A stretch of 64,000 nt of DNA from Larus michahellis (Eukaryota > Chordata > Aves > Charadriiformes > Laridae), in NCBI RefSeq assembly GCF_964199755.1, contig NC_133899.1:186001-250000 (forward strand), given 5' to 3'. The notes under the pieces are model-generated. The model was given only the letters and a program-made list of their open reading frames with translations. It searched no databases and was not told where the DNA came from. Shown here piece by piece: positions 31,101 to 46,100 of the stretch. Every line of letters begins with the position of its first letter. Position 1 is the first letter of the stretch. The position numbers were made by a program, and so were the translations under genes.

Positions 31101-34100
31101 CACTGCTTGCTTGCTCCGATGATTTGGATCCAGACTTTTCCCTTCCTACCAGATAGAAAGCTTCAGCTGCCTCAGGCAGTGAATGTTCTAGCATTATGCA
31201 GTGCGGTGATAGATTTTACTATCCCATTTCCCCTCCTGAGAAAGGCTACCCTTCCCTGTGCAGGTGTCTACTGGGTTGGCATCTCCATGGCTCACCTGAA
31301 GATGTCCAGCGTCTTGTGTTCTAGCACCAGGTTTGTGTTGCCACTCAGGTCCAGTTCTTGCAAGGTACTTGGCAGTGCCTCAGGGATTAGGATTTCAGTT
31401 AATTCATTGCAGCTCAAGTCCACAAACTGCAGTATCAAAAAAAAAAAAAAAGCAAAATGACCAAGAAAATATTCTCTGTTCTGTCATGTGATCGGTTGCT
31501 CTGGTGCTCCTTCTAAACATACAACCCCACTACTGATTGTATCCCACAAACAGGTCAGACCCATTTTCATGGCCTGTCAGCAGAAGAATGATTTATAAGC
31601 AGCAAATACTTATAACCTGCAATAGCCAACACTCCAATACTGAAAGAATAGGTAACACTGAAGATAACAGAAGACCTACATATACAAACCCGCCTAGCTA
31701 CGTAACACTCCCTGCTGCCTCAAATGGTAAACCAGAAATACACCAAGTCAGAGACAGATGGTAAAGAAGATGGATATGAGCCATCTTCGATCAACTCAGA
31801 AAGGCAACAGATCTAGAATGCATATTCTGCGCCCTCTTTTCAGGTTGATCAAGCAAAATGCTGGGATCTCCAGTTCCTCTCCTAGCCGTTGCTCTTCATT
31901 CTCCAACCCAAACTTCTTCTGATATCTCTTTACCTTCTCCATAAGAATACCTGAATACGGGGTAAATGTAGGATCTCTGGAAAGATGCTGATTTCGTTAG
32001 AGTGTGCAATAAGTGTATGAAGCAGCTTGCAGTTTGCCACTGTTGTGGGAATTGTTTTCAGTTTGTTGCAGCTCACATTCAGCTCTTCCAAGTGCTCCAG
32101 CTTACTAAGTTTGCTGAAAGGGAAACAAAATAATACTATATCTTACAGGCAAGAACTTGTAACTTTCTGAACCTGCAGATAAGGTATCCATAGATGCTGC
32201 CCTTTATTATGTACAAGTCACAATTAGAGGGGAAACAATCCTCAGAGACGTGGCTCTGGAAAAGGCTTGAGTCAGATGAACAGGTGCTCGGAACAGAACA
32301 GTGCATAAAGATGTCACCAGAAGGGGACTCAAGTAAATGCTTGCAATCAACATTATCTGCTTATGATTTTCAGTAGAGCAACATCCAAGTTCTGCTGTCT
32401 ACACAGCCACAAAAGCACTGAGAATTTGGAAAGGGTTCAGAGGAACCCTCCCCACAGACTAAGAAACTAAAAATGCTGAGTGTATTTATCATTATGCATA
32501 GAGAGCTGAAGTTTTCTTAATTTACACTTGGAAAATCATAGAATCACAGAACGGTTTGGGTTGGAAGAGACATTTAAAGATCATCTAGTTCAGCCCCTCT
32601 GCCACGGGCAGGGACATCTTTCATTAGACCAGGCTGCTCAAAGCCCCATCCAACCTGGCATTGAACACTTCCCGGGGTGAGGCATACACAACTTCTCCGG
32701 GCAACCTGCTCCAGTGTCTCACTGCCCTCATCACAACACATATCTTCTTTATGTCCAATCTAAATCTACCCTTTTTCAGTTTAAAACTGTTGCCCCTTGT
32801 CCTGTCACTGGAGGCCTTGGCAAAAAGTCTCTCTGTGCCTTTCTTTTAAGTCCCTTTTATAGGCTGCAAGAAGGTGCTCCCGGAGCCTTATTTTCTCCAG
32901 GCTGAAAAATCCCAACTCTCTCAGCCTTTCCTCATAGGAGGCACATTCCAGCCACCCAAATCCCAAATCATAAGCCTGGTTTATGAATTAACAGATGAAA
33001 TTACATGACCCGTATTGGGCAGGACTTCAGACAAGTCTGACTGAGGGTCTTCTGGCAAACTGAAAAGTGAAAAAATGCAGCACAGCAAACTGCATGCTAG
33101 TGGCACTGGAGTTGCAAAGACATACTGTCCCCCATCCCCCCCACACCCCCACCACAACTAGGAGGACAGGAACCACTGCAGCCAGCAGTACCCCGTGCCA
33201 ATCCCTCTCTGTGGGTGTGTGGGTGTAGGAAGGGCAGGCTTTTGTCATCAAGCCACAGGGAGAGCATCTTGCTTTGACACTGATTCACATACAATGGCAG
33301 CCAGGCAGGCAACGTCCTCCTGGTGAGCGCCATCTTACCCACCAGCACTACTTACTTACCTTGCAGGGAAGGTCTGTAGGTTGTTGTTCGCCAGATGTAG
33401 GATCCGTAGGCTCGGGTGTCCCACCAAGACAGGGATGCACTGATCTGTGAGGTTATTATTGGTCAAGTAAAGCAGCTGCAGCATGCTCAGGCTCTCCTCC
33501 CCTGTACATGCAGAGGGCAAGGACTCCAGGCTGTTTGCAGATGCGTTCAAGTACCTGAGGCTGACCATAGCAAGTGCAAAAATCAGACTCCACACCATCT
33601 AAACCTCTCCATTAGCAGCAGGAAAAGGAGCTATACAAACGTCAGCGTGGACACAGAAACAGCATCAGACAGGAGGACAGACAACACAGTGTAACATCCC
33701 TACTCATGTTAAGATTTATGAGTCTACTACAGCACTGCAGATGCACTCAGCATTTTACAGTAAACAGTGAGTACTGAATAACATTTGGAAGGGGGTGGGT
33801 AATACTGGTGGAAGCAGACTACATAAAATCTTACTCAGAGTCTTTAAAGAAGGGTTGACTCCTGTTTGAATAGACAGTTACGAAGGGTTTTTCTTTTGTA
33901 ACAGTCTCTCTCGCTGTTCTCCAGTGACCTGATGTACTTTTTGCTGTAACATCTTAAAATCTGTTTGGCTTCTTTCCTTTGCATCTGAATTTACACGCTA
34001 CTTTTAAAGACAAATCTCTTCAGGCAGAGTAAACACGATCTTAGAACCAGCTGCAACTGAAGCTAATTCTGCAGTTGGCTGTTGGGTTAGGCAAACCTCT

Positions 34101-37100
34101 GTTTTCCTGTAATTAAACAGTAACATGGACTGATTCCCTTAAATCAGCTTGATGACACCTGAATTACCTCCTCATAAAGTGCACGACTAGTTCTCTCTTA
34201 TACAATGGCACCTTGCAAATACAGTCATGCAGATGCTGCTATCAGCCTTTACAGCTCCAAAGGTTAATGCAGACAAAAGACACTGGCTACTGCCACTCAC
34301 TTCAGAGCCTTGACAAAGAGCGTCTCTGGGAGTTTAGTCAACAGGTTGTGCTGAAGGTCCAGCACCTCCAGTGGAATGTGTTCTAGAAGAGGTGGAAGGC
34401 TCTGCAGACGATTGTGCCCCACCATCAACTTCCGAAGGCTCAAGCTGCTGAGGATCCTAGAAAGACACAGGGTTTTTTTTATCGGCTTGGATCTCTCCTC
34501 TTCACATCCACAGAGTGGAAAAAGGTAGCATTTAATCCATTATAATTTGACTGTACAGCAGAGAAAAATTAAAATACACAGATCCATAAAATGTGAGCAA
34601 TGCAAAGCAGAAAACCCCCACACGGTAAGGTGCTTCAGTCACTCTGAACACTTGGCAGTGTATCTACATCTCCCTCTGTGCTACTGCAGACCAGTAACTT
34701 GTGACATGAGTCTGTCTGTGTGCATATGCCTCGTGTTCTCTCATGCAGACAAAAATAAGAGAAGTCACAAAGGATGGATTTAAACGCCTGTTTTTCACTT
34801 GTAGGCAGGAAGAAGTGCTTCCCCTGTGCCAACGTGAATTCAGAGCTTTACAGGCTGCTTAGCGCTCCCGTGTTACTTCTGAGCCTGTTGTCACATCCTC
34901 CAGAATTGCAGTGCTTATTGAAGGAAAAGGCCTCTATCCCCACAAACTGCAGAGAATTGCTTGCAGGAGTTTTGAGAAAGGATGTCTGACCACATCGGGA
35001 GATAGCCTAGAACCACCCTGCCCGTTTGGGTGAGGTGATAATTTAGGACTATATTCTGAGAGCCCTGTACAGAACAGCTTTGAAGCATGAAATGCTAAAG
35101 CTGCATTTGTGCACTGCTCCATGCGGACCAATTAATTCAGTTTCTTTCTGTATGCTGTGGCTTCTCAAAGCTTTCCCTCAAAGGGAAAAAAAAAAAGCCA
35201 TTCAAATGCAGATACACCAATTTCCTTATTCAAGCTGGCGCACCCAGAGCAGGCTTGGGTATCTCCACTCAACACTGTCATGCACCACTTTGACACAATT
35301 CTGTTTTCAGACAATTAAGTGTAAAAAGCAACTTCACAGTGAACTATATCCCCTTATGTAAGGCTCATTAAGCTTTAGTCTGCTGGATTAACCTGATGAA
35401 TGGCCGAAAGTCAACGCTGGTGAAATTCTAACTGTACACAAGACATACTTACAGTGTTGATGACAAACACATACTGGAAGAGATCCCCAATGGATACAGT
35501 AAATTCCAGCATTTAGGAATCTTTAAAAATGCTTAAATTTCTTTTTAGAATATATCCAACTGTGTCTGAATTCTGCAGGTTCTTTTTGCATGACATACTT
35601 CAAATTTGGTCTTTTTCACCCATTGTCATGGCTTAAATTCTTTTTTAAGTTCTCATTATTGATCTTTGTAACATCCTTTTCTTGCTTTTGATATATATAT
35701 AGCCTTGTCTCTGACAACCATTAGAATGTCACTCCTAAGATCACTTCCCGTGCCTGCTGCTTGAACTGCTTCAGCCCGCTCTCTGCATTTCTTCACTTCT
35801 GTTCAATTTCAACATAGCTTACCCTAGACACTGTCTCTCATTCATACAATCACACCCCCACCAAACACACTTGTTAGGCTAAGAACATTTGTACTTTGCT
35901 TCTTCCCATGATATCCCTAGTACTTTGAAGAAGTCATTACAAATAACTGCAAAACTGTATTAGTTCTTGGCTCCCCTTTACCTCATTTCTGCAGAAACTG
36001 AAAGGGAAACAGGGAGAAAGGAGGCAGCTGATGGTGTGTTGTGAAAGCTACCTCTGAGATCAGCTATATCGTACCTCTGTGATATCTCCCTACGAAAGGG
36101 AGATATCCCTATGACATTCTTGGGGCAATGCAAGGCATATCAGGACCTCACCTATGACCTTTGTTCACAGACACTGTGGTAACACAAATCACAGCAGTGT
36201 GTTCTACTTCAGGTGCAAACAGCTGCAGTAGAAGCCAGAAGCACAGGATGAAACTACCTGGCCCCTGTTATTCAAGAAGCTGATTTGGAAGTCAGTTCTT
36301 TCCGACATTTGAATACAGAGTATTTTCGGCACTGCACAGAGAAAGTAAGTGGATTATATCTCTGCACAACAAGGAATAAAGCAACTGGAATAGCATTGCC
36401 TCTTTCTCCCCATTCAGCTCACCATAGAAGAAAGCTCAGCTCTGTGTAAAAAGAATGTTCACTGACCTTGATGGAAGCTCCACAAGGAGGTTGTAGCTCA
36501 CATCCAAAACTTCCAGTTTCTTTGCTTCGCAGGCCCAGTCTGGGACACACTGCAGTTGATTGCTGGGAAAAGCAAGGGGGAAAAGCTAGACATCAGCACT
36601 TCATACGGAACATACCCTGTTTGAATGCTGCGCGACATTAGCAACAGCCAAACCAAAAACAATAGGCAGAAAAATGATCAACAGTATCTGACCTAGTCAC
36701 GTGGAATTTATCTCATGGCTACCTGTGTAATGCAAACTGAGCTGGCGCATGATTGGTAGAAAGTACTGATGCAAGGCTCCGATGATCAGGCTTTTTGTTT
36801 GCAGCACTGACAGCAGAACAGGCCACCCTACGCTATCCTGCTATTGTGCTTCCACCCAGAACTGAAGCAAAAGGTGATGAGGTCCTCTGGGCATCCTCTC
36901 TTACAAGTGTCTCAATGCTGCTCCAAGGGCAGATGTAGGCAACGAAGCCAACAGCAGGGATCACTGGCAGCTACTTTAAACGTTTGCTCCACCGATTCCC
37001 ACCATTCAGCCCCGTTAGCTGCCACAAGTTCAGTGGTTCCTGCTTGGCTTTTTTTGCTGATTACAGCCTACAGCTGAAGGACAGCCAGTCACCTAAACAG

Positions 37101-40100
37101 GTCATACTGGTTCAGAGGGGCTTCTGGTCTGGGACACTTTTGTCGTTGTTTAGTGCTACACTTCTCAATTCTTTTGTGAAGATGAAGTGCCTTCCCTCAA
37201 TTGCTGTGAACTCTTTCAAAAGCTTAAAAGCTCCAGAAAATTTCTGCAGAAAACAGCAATGGCATCCAGATACTTGCTTTATATTCTGTGGTGTATAGTC
37301 ACTTACTGAGATAGTTCTAGACACGTCAGTTGACCAGGAACTGGATAAATATTGACAGCTGTCAAACCTGATGAAGTAAAGCAAATAATTACGATTGCAG
37401 AGCTTCAGAGAGAAAACAGCACAGAGAAGCAGACAGACTAGCTAGCAAGTGAGAATCAAAGTCTTACTTTATGGATACTCAAGCTCTCTACTCATCCTTC
37501 CCAAGACAGCGGTCACACTTCATACATCTGCCATATTGCACTACAGTTTCTCACTATCCCATTTCTCCATCTGCCGTGTGGGGCACCAGAACAAGGGAGA
37601 ACTACACTTTTATTTGTGGACTCCCAAACAGATCTCGCTGAAAGACAAATTCCTTGGACAGTAACTCAACACCACAGCCTCCGCCTGGTACACAGCCTGC
37701 GCACATACATGCGGTGATCCCTAGGAGCTGACCTCAGAAGACCCATCATGTACCGTCTCACTACTGTAACATCAGCATAAGTATTTTTTTTGTGGGGGAG
37801 AGGGGCAAGGGCTGTTTTCATTTATTCCCAGGACTTGAAGCAATAAGACAGGTGAAGGAGGAAGAGAGACATACAGTTGCTGTTGGCATAGAGGGCCCGA
37901 AGGGAGAAGCCACTCAGTGTCAACTCTTTCAGCTTATTCCGCTCACAGTGCAGCTGCTCCAGGCTGCCCAAAGAGCTCAGGTCCAGATCTGTCATCTGAT
38001 TGTCTCGTAAATCCATATAAGTCACAGATTTGTTCCCCTCCAGAGTGTCAGCTGCTGTTCTCTTCAGGTTGTTCAGCCTAAACACTCAGAGAGAAGCGTT
38101 ACAAAGTCAGAAAATAGGACACTGAACACTGTACATCAGTAAGAAGAGAGAAGAAAGAAAAGGAAAGTAAGGCAGCTAACACCAAAGGTGAATACAGTGA
38201 AATGTGTGAGAAGCAATGGTGGATTTCAGGCAGTGAATACAAAAAGAAACATTTCCTTTGTCCGCACTGCTCTGTGAAACCATTTTACTCATTCCCCAGT
38301 GTTTAAGAAATTCTGAAAACCAGTCTAGAAATCAGAAGCTAGGCCAAGGGACAGTTACTTTGCACTGACACAGGAAACTGATGCAGAGACTAGATACAAG
38401 CCTGCCTTGCCACAGACAAAAAGTTCTTTGTCCCTTTCTGAGACCTCTGCAGCTGGCAGTCTGGAGAATCATGATCACACCTTGGAAAGCCGGGGGGAAG
38501 CTGGAGGGCTGAGTGACATTCAGTGGCTCCAGGCATTGCTTCTCTGAGTGAATTCTGCACACCCCCAGAAACAGAACTCCCTAAAAACTAAAGAATTACA
38601 CCTAGTTTATCGCAAAATGTACTAGAAGTTACATAGTTCCTCTGCTGTAAACAGAAAGTAGCGATCTGGTTTATATACGTGCACAAGTTTCCCCCCCCTT
38701 ACCTCAGGTCCACGCTTTTGATGTGACTCATACGGTTCAGCACTGCAAGGTCCAGCGTCTCTAGCAAGTTCCCTGCCAGGGACAGTTTGTCTAAGATGAC
38801 GAGCTTCTCACAAATAGCTGGCAGTTCACAGAAGTTATTGAAGGAAAGCCCAAGACAGCAGAGCTGTTGCAGACTTCCCAGTTCTTCTGGTAAGGACGTG
38901 AGGAAATTCCCATCAAGCCAGAACGTCTGGAGACTACAGCAGTGAAAAAGAGAAAGAAAATAATTCAGCAAAGAGTAGCGAACATCACATTTAGCATATT
39001 CAGTGAATTTCCTTGTATAGCTAGCTGGTCTCAGTGTGGCTATTTTTTTAAAGGTACCTAACAGCTAATTATATTCTTATACACATAAAGTTACGGGAGT
39101 ACTTTTATTATGCATGTAATAGGCTTGGAACTGCATGTATGCAATACCAAAAAGTTCCTAAATTATTCTTGAGATAAACTTCCAGTTGTGCCAAAGACTG
39201 TAAGTTAACGTAAGCAAAATACAAATCAGCACTTATGGTGTAAATGAAAGATATTTACTCATTCACTTGGTTTTCTACAGATTAAGAACTCCTCATTTAG
39301 CATGCCGGACAGTCTTTAAAAGACCTATGACAAACTAAAACCAACAGCAACAGCAACAACAGTACAGACCTGTCTCATAAGAAACAATAAAAATCAACTG
39401 CAGCTTCATCATTCAACCCCTGGAATCTCTTATCACTATCATGGCACGTATGGACATCTATGGAATTTATGTCACGGTTTAATCACAATTCCTACCACAC
39501 TAACGCACTGGTAACAGATTTTTACATTCTAGTTGTCCTTTCAGACACTGAGAAAAAAATAGGGTAGCTTTCTGTTGCAAGACGAATTGTTTTAAAGTTT
39601 GCATGTCTTTTGAGACTCAGCCCCCCAGTATACAATTCCCTCATTATGATTATGTTCCAACAAAGAACTTTCTGAACAGGGTTTAGTGGTGGTAGAAACG
39701 CAACCTAGGGCCATAAAAAGTTCTTATGAATAAGGGCTTAAGGGGTCATGAAGATGACTGGACCCATAACTAAGCAGTAAACCTCTGAAAACTGCATTTA
39801 TGAACGCCGCAGCAATATGTAAGCAGCACACTCTTGATTGTATAAATATGGTCCACAGACTAGGCCTCAGAAAGTCTAGCTGATCTCCACAGATGTTTCA
39901 CTGTGCTAATCTCCAACTTCTGGAAACGTCCCTGACAGCACGATCTTTAGAAACTCTTAACTGTTTATATATATAAACATAACAATATTTATGTTTAACC
40001 AATAAGACACCACCATAATAGTAGTTTAAAAAAAAAGTTAGAAAAGAACGTAGGAAGGAAATGACAAGGAAGCAGGCAGGGGAATGCAAGATGGCAGCTG

Positions 40101-43100
40101 ATGCAAAGAGAACAAGACGCATTCAAATTTACATAAAAATTGGACATTAAACCCGCAAGAAATCATACAAGTCACCCCAGAGTAAACGCAAACAAAAAAA
40201 AACCCACAAAAACAACCCCCCAAAATACTCCCCCACAGAGAACATAAAAAGCTTCAGGTTTATTAAACTTTAAGTGAGAGTATATGCATATGCTTCGAAG
40301 CCATCAGGTTTACTCTATTTCAGCAAGGTGGTGCCTGCAATTCAAGGCATCATAACCGACTGTTAAGTGTCTTCCTAGGCCAAAGCCCATTCATCTCCTC
40401 TTTTAGAAAACTGATTTACACTAATATATTTTACATAGCTAGTAGAATAGGCAGGAAGTCACAAATGATGAATAATTTGCTATATGCCAGTGACTTAAAA
40501 TGGCAACTGTATGAACATACTGTGAGATCTTAATTTTCAAGAGAAAACAAACCTTATTGGACATCTTGGTTCTCAACCTTCCGCTGGAGTGAAATCCATA
40601 GTTATTCTTCACAGGCAGAACAGGCTGCCCCAGCACTCACACTTTCAAAAGTAATACCTTCATGTCGGCTGTGCTCAACTGAAGCACCAAGGATGTTTAC
40701 GGCCACAGATAAAAAGAATATACTCACTTCAACAGTTTCCCAATCTGGCTTGGCAAATAATGAAGTCCATTACAGGAAATATTAAGCTCTGTCAGAGTAG
40801 AGATCTCGCACAGTGACACAGGAAACTCTCCCAGTCTATTGTGAGACAGGTTCAGGCTCTTCAACTGAGAAAACCTATTGGCAAGAATAATAGTTAATTC
40901 ACAAACCTCCATAATCTCAAAGCAAAACCATACAAAAGCGGTCATAAAAGAGTTAAGTCTTTGTACACTAGCGATACAGGCAACTAACTCATAATGGGAG
41001 TTTCTTAACAAATTTGGTTTTAAGCCACTGATATTTTGTATCTCAGTGGTAATACCGAAAGTGATCAAATACCATGGTTTTACTGCAGAAACTAGTAACA
41101 GCCTTCTGCCCTCTCCACTAGGCTTCCTCCTAGTGACTGTTACTAAGATTAAGGACACTAAGAACACTCAGTTCAAATTTATTTTCAAAGAATTTATAGT
41201 AACAATCTACCATTATGCAGCTTGGGAAAACAACATTAACTGGAACTAGTCTGAGAATAAAACAGAAGAGGGGAATACCCTTCTCAAGCTAGGCACAACA
41301 GAGGCCTGGCAGAGCTGTAAAAGGGACAACCAGGAAAGTGCTGACTTCACACTGGGAAGCCCCAAGACCTGCACCCAGAGGTCCTTGGAAGAGATTCCAT
41401 GTCTAAAGTGCCACTTGCTTGGCAGACTGTACCACAGGTACAGCCAGCACGGACACAGCCCTCACAGTCACTGCGGTCCCACCGGTGCTTAACGGAGGGT
41501 TGCCTGTTCCAGCTCCTTCTATCACTGCGCTAGGTCCAAATAGGCAGAAGAAAGGGAGCATGGGCTGGGGTAATATGCAAGAGGTTCTTCTCAAAGAGTT
41601 CCTACCTCTTTTCACAGGAAACAAAAGTATTTTTCCCCAAGTAATAGCCTCCTCATTCCAAACTGGAACCATCAGAAATTAATTCAGTGGGGAAATTAAT
41701 GTAATACTTTTACAAGACAATTGCCAATCTAATGTAATGTACCAGAGAAGTACTTTTCTTGGAAACATAGTTCATTCATCTGCTCCACCTACCAAGGTTT
41801 TTTCTAGGCAATGGTCAGTAGCTCTTATTCTGAAACAAATGTTTTAATATAGGTAACAAAACTAAGGTTAATCAGCTTGAGGGAGAATATTACTGCTAGC
41901 TTGAGATGTCTTGAAGTGTTAAGACTGAAAGGTTTTGATATTTTTTCTTCTTCATAGAGACTCTTTTCAGATTCGGAATACTTGGAACAGTCTATGTAGC
42001 AGCTATGCATTATATTTCTCCATTTTGCTTTACAATCTTTGGGGGGATGGGGTGTTGGTTTTTTTTTTTTTTAAAGGCAGAGCATATCTGAAACTTGGAC
42101 ATTGGCTTTTTGCTTTGAGAAAGCACCCTGCCATATAAATAAGGGCACAGGCATTTTATGTTTGCTGCAGCCTCAAACAGACTCTCTTGCAACACAACTG
42201 AAAGCCAAAGGAAAAGATGCTGTACCGATAAGGTCCCTTGGTAAAGGGAACATACTGTATGATGCAAAGATCTAACAATGATACAAAAATCAGAAACTTG
42301 CACACAGAACTTCACAACAATAACACAAAAGAAGGAACAATGAGGATAAACCTATAGATTTGAACTTTATCATTAACTGGTTCAACTTTAAGAGATTTAG
42401 GACAGATCACAGATCTCAGGTTTTGGAATCAAAAAATGCTTTAATGAAAACTCCTTTTTCTGGAGTTCTACAATGGCTTTTTCTAAGGCACCTGTCCTTA
42501 ACACAAAGCAGCTCTTCCTCTGTCATTAGCAGAGTGTGGTGAGAAGCTGCCCCAAGAAGCATGGCATTAAACGCAATGGCATAACCAATTTTTAGAATTC
42601 ATCCCTCTGCAACAATACCAAAGCAGACACAAAAAGGATATAAAAGTCTCCAAAAGCTGGAGGGAAACTGGTACATGACACAGCTTGGTCTGAGACTCCT
42701 CGAGCAGACTGTCATATTCAATGGGGAGGACAATACTCAAAAGCCTTTTGAGTTCCCCTTCTGCTCCTCCTCCTTTGTCCCAATATTCTCAAGCAGTTGG
42801 AATGTAGGAATGGAATGCAAACCCAACTCTCACTCAAGTTGTATACACGAATGATGTATCATAGGGAATAAGGATCCTGAAATCGTTACGGCTACTCAAG
42901 TTTTGGTCTGTGCTCTCACAGGGTGTATTGAGGTTACAGCAAAGAGGTATGGAAACACAGCAACAAATCCTCAATGGGATCCTCTGTTCAGCTGCCCAAA
43001 CTGGTGCTGGCCTGAAATATTCCCAATTTAACGCAACATCCTGCTCTGCCACCAAAGCATCCCTGTACAACTCTATATGAACTAGCCAGAATGGTGATAA

Positions 43101-46100
43101 TAGACATGCATGTGTATACACACGTGTGTGCACACACAAACATCAACGAAGATCCAACTTGATAATGTTTTCCAAAAAAAGGTAGATACTTGAAAGGCAG
43201 TACGTTACATAAAAAAATAAGCTAGGAGATACAACAAAACAGGTGGGGTTATTTAATTTCCTTTGCTTAACATTTCCCTTTTAGTTAATTATTTTTGTTC
43301 CACTATTATAGTTATAGCTAATTAGACTCCTAGAGCTTCAAAGATTTCCTCAGAGGAAGAGATCTGATCATTGCAAAAAATTCTGCCATTCAGAACTGTC
43401 AGTCTCTAGGCACTGATAACACCTCCTGCAAGTGAGCAAGTTTCTTCATTTGGGTCTGTGACCTGATAAACATCCTAAAAACCTCAGAAAGAAAGTCTTT
43501 TCAAAAGGCAATGAGCAGCCTTATGTGGGCTACCTAATGCTACCTGTTTATTCAAGATTGTGTGAAGTGAGGGCTTCTTTTATGGCTTTTGTTTGTTTGA
43601 GGATTTCAGCTTCATCAGACATAGTCACTGCCAGGAAAAGAGTCGAGTTTCTGACATGTCAGATCTCTTGTTGACTACATGCAAGGTCAAAATAAATTTC
43701 AAGCCCCTTTGCTGATCCTGTGAACCAAGGATACCGTATTTTAGAAAATAAAGTTCTGATATGGTTTTCAACATCATACAATGTATTTGAAGAGAGAAGC
43801 AGAAAGCAAAATTTTGAATTATTTTAAGCAGCTTTTCCAATAATGGAATCTATTACAATTCAGCAGTTAGAAAACATTTAAACAAGTTTGGAATTAAAAC
43901 AAAACCAGATTAGAGTCTGGCTCTCAATGAAACCGCAAAGAATTTCCACAGGTGAGTATTTTTCCCCCCCGTATACCCTCATAGATACCTAGGTATCTCA
44001 TTACTCTGTAAGAAGAAAAATGAAATAACCTCATAATAGGCACCTAGAGATAAAAACAAACCCAAAAAAACACAGCAAAAACCCCAAACCAAAACAAAAA
44101 ACCCTGTACTTTTGCAAAGTTTCTCGAACTACATTTTTCTTAAGGCACAATGTGTTCCAAACACAGAGCCATTTGACAATATTACTAGAGGCTTCCTAAC
44201 GGCTTTCAAAATTCATAGAGTGACTCCTTGAATTCTTTTTAGCATGGCTAGCGTAGATATCAACAGACTAATCTTCCTCTAGATTTTTATGGTTTTCAGA
44301 AATTAATTTTAAAATATTTTTGTAGACTCCTTCGCTTACCTAAGATGACTACATCATGCTTCCATACCATCACACAACTGCTACCCCCTCTTAAAAGCAG
44401 ATCATTACAAGTTCCCAAAGCAAAGCTGCAGTCTCACAGGCCCTCTGCCAACTCCAAATCCACATTCAGAACTTACCAAACCAGGCTTTTTCAGATCTGC
44501 ACTTCTTCCTACGAACACTTACCCACAACAGCAGCATTATGCTTGCCCTCAGCTTTTATTTTATACCCCCAGTCTCTGTTTAGCAAGCAGCCTTATATCA
44601 CTATTGCGTCTTGTCCATACAAAGGGCATATCACTCCATAAGGCTCATCTCAAATCAAACTCAGCACAAAGAATCTGTGGAAGGGAGTTCATGAATACTG
44701 TAAATTGTTGGAAGCTTATGCCTGCCTGCGCTGTTCAGTACCGCTTCCTAGCTCCCTCCTTTGTTAGGGCTTCCTGAAGACCAATCTTTTTACCATCCCA
44801 TGAGAATGGGAAATACACTCCCCCCTTCTCTTCATCCCTGGATGCACATGTCAAGAACTCCAAATGTGGAAGAGAAATAATTCTTTGCAGACCTGCAAAG
44901 AGAGTCGAGACTCCCTGCTCCGCTTGATCTCATAAAATTGTGTCGTAGGTTGAGGTAGATGATGTCTTGACTGTAGAAGAGGTGCTCAGGTACTTCCTCA
45001 AGGCTGTAGCATGAAAGATCAACCATGCCAAGTCGCATAGACACAACCTGAAAAAGAGGAAGAGCTACAGCTGTGCAACAATTCTTCTCTGGAAGTCTAA
45101 TGGAAGGCCACAAAGAATGCAAGCAGCAAACAATTTGCAAGAACATGAAAGAACCCCCTTGTACCTACCAGGCAGATTCCATGCAGGAAACTGAGTCCAT
45201 GGCATATGAGTTTATGCCTCTTGCTACTATTGTTTCTGCAAGCCCCCTGACAAGGATGTGTATCTGGATACCAACTAGGACACACAGAAAGCCCTGCTCT
45301 GTATGTGCAACAGGTGCTGCCTGAAAGCTAGACTGTAAGAGAGACAAACTAATGGAGAAAACCGTATCTTTGGCTGCGGAAACTGCTGAGAAAGCATAAT
45401 CTGTGAGTGCCATCCAAAGATGCAAGCAGCAACAGGAAGCAGTTGACTTTCCAGTTCAGTTCTTTAAGGTTTACAGAACCTCTGCTTGGCCTAGCTACTT
45501 CTTACGACTTTCTTTTGTTAGCTTGTTCAGTGTATAATATTGGTAACATAAGCTGTTATGATGAAAAGGCTTCATAAATTATGGTTTTGCAACATTTCAT
45601 AAAAGTCTTTGCAAATACCACATGTCCTTTCATTGAATATGCTTTGTTTCAGGGTCTTCACTGCTTCATTCCAGATTTTACAACCTGCTTTATCCTGAAC
45701 TCGTTTCATAATTCATAATATTATATGAGTTCAAAGTGTGGCTCAGCATTAAGCTATCACCATCTAATTGTACTTTAATGTGGAATAAGGATACAGCTTT
45801 GAACAAAGTACACTTCCCTCGCTGACCTACGATCTCTGAATTAACTCACACCTATCAGGGTAGCCCCGTGCCAGTCCAGGCCACGCTTTAGGCAGATCCA
45901 AGTAGGCAATGGGTGCAATTTATAGGTTTCTGTGGCTGTAGAGTCAGCCAGTCCCTGGGGTTTACTCTAGTGACCTGTGATTAGCTACTCTCAATAGGTG
46001 CAGCAGTGGTGAAAAACACGCAGAACTACTCCTCAACATTGCTACACAGGCAGAAAGAAAAGAGAAGGCTAAAAGAAAACCTCTTTAGTCCTGAGCATGT

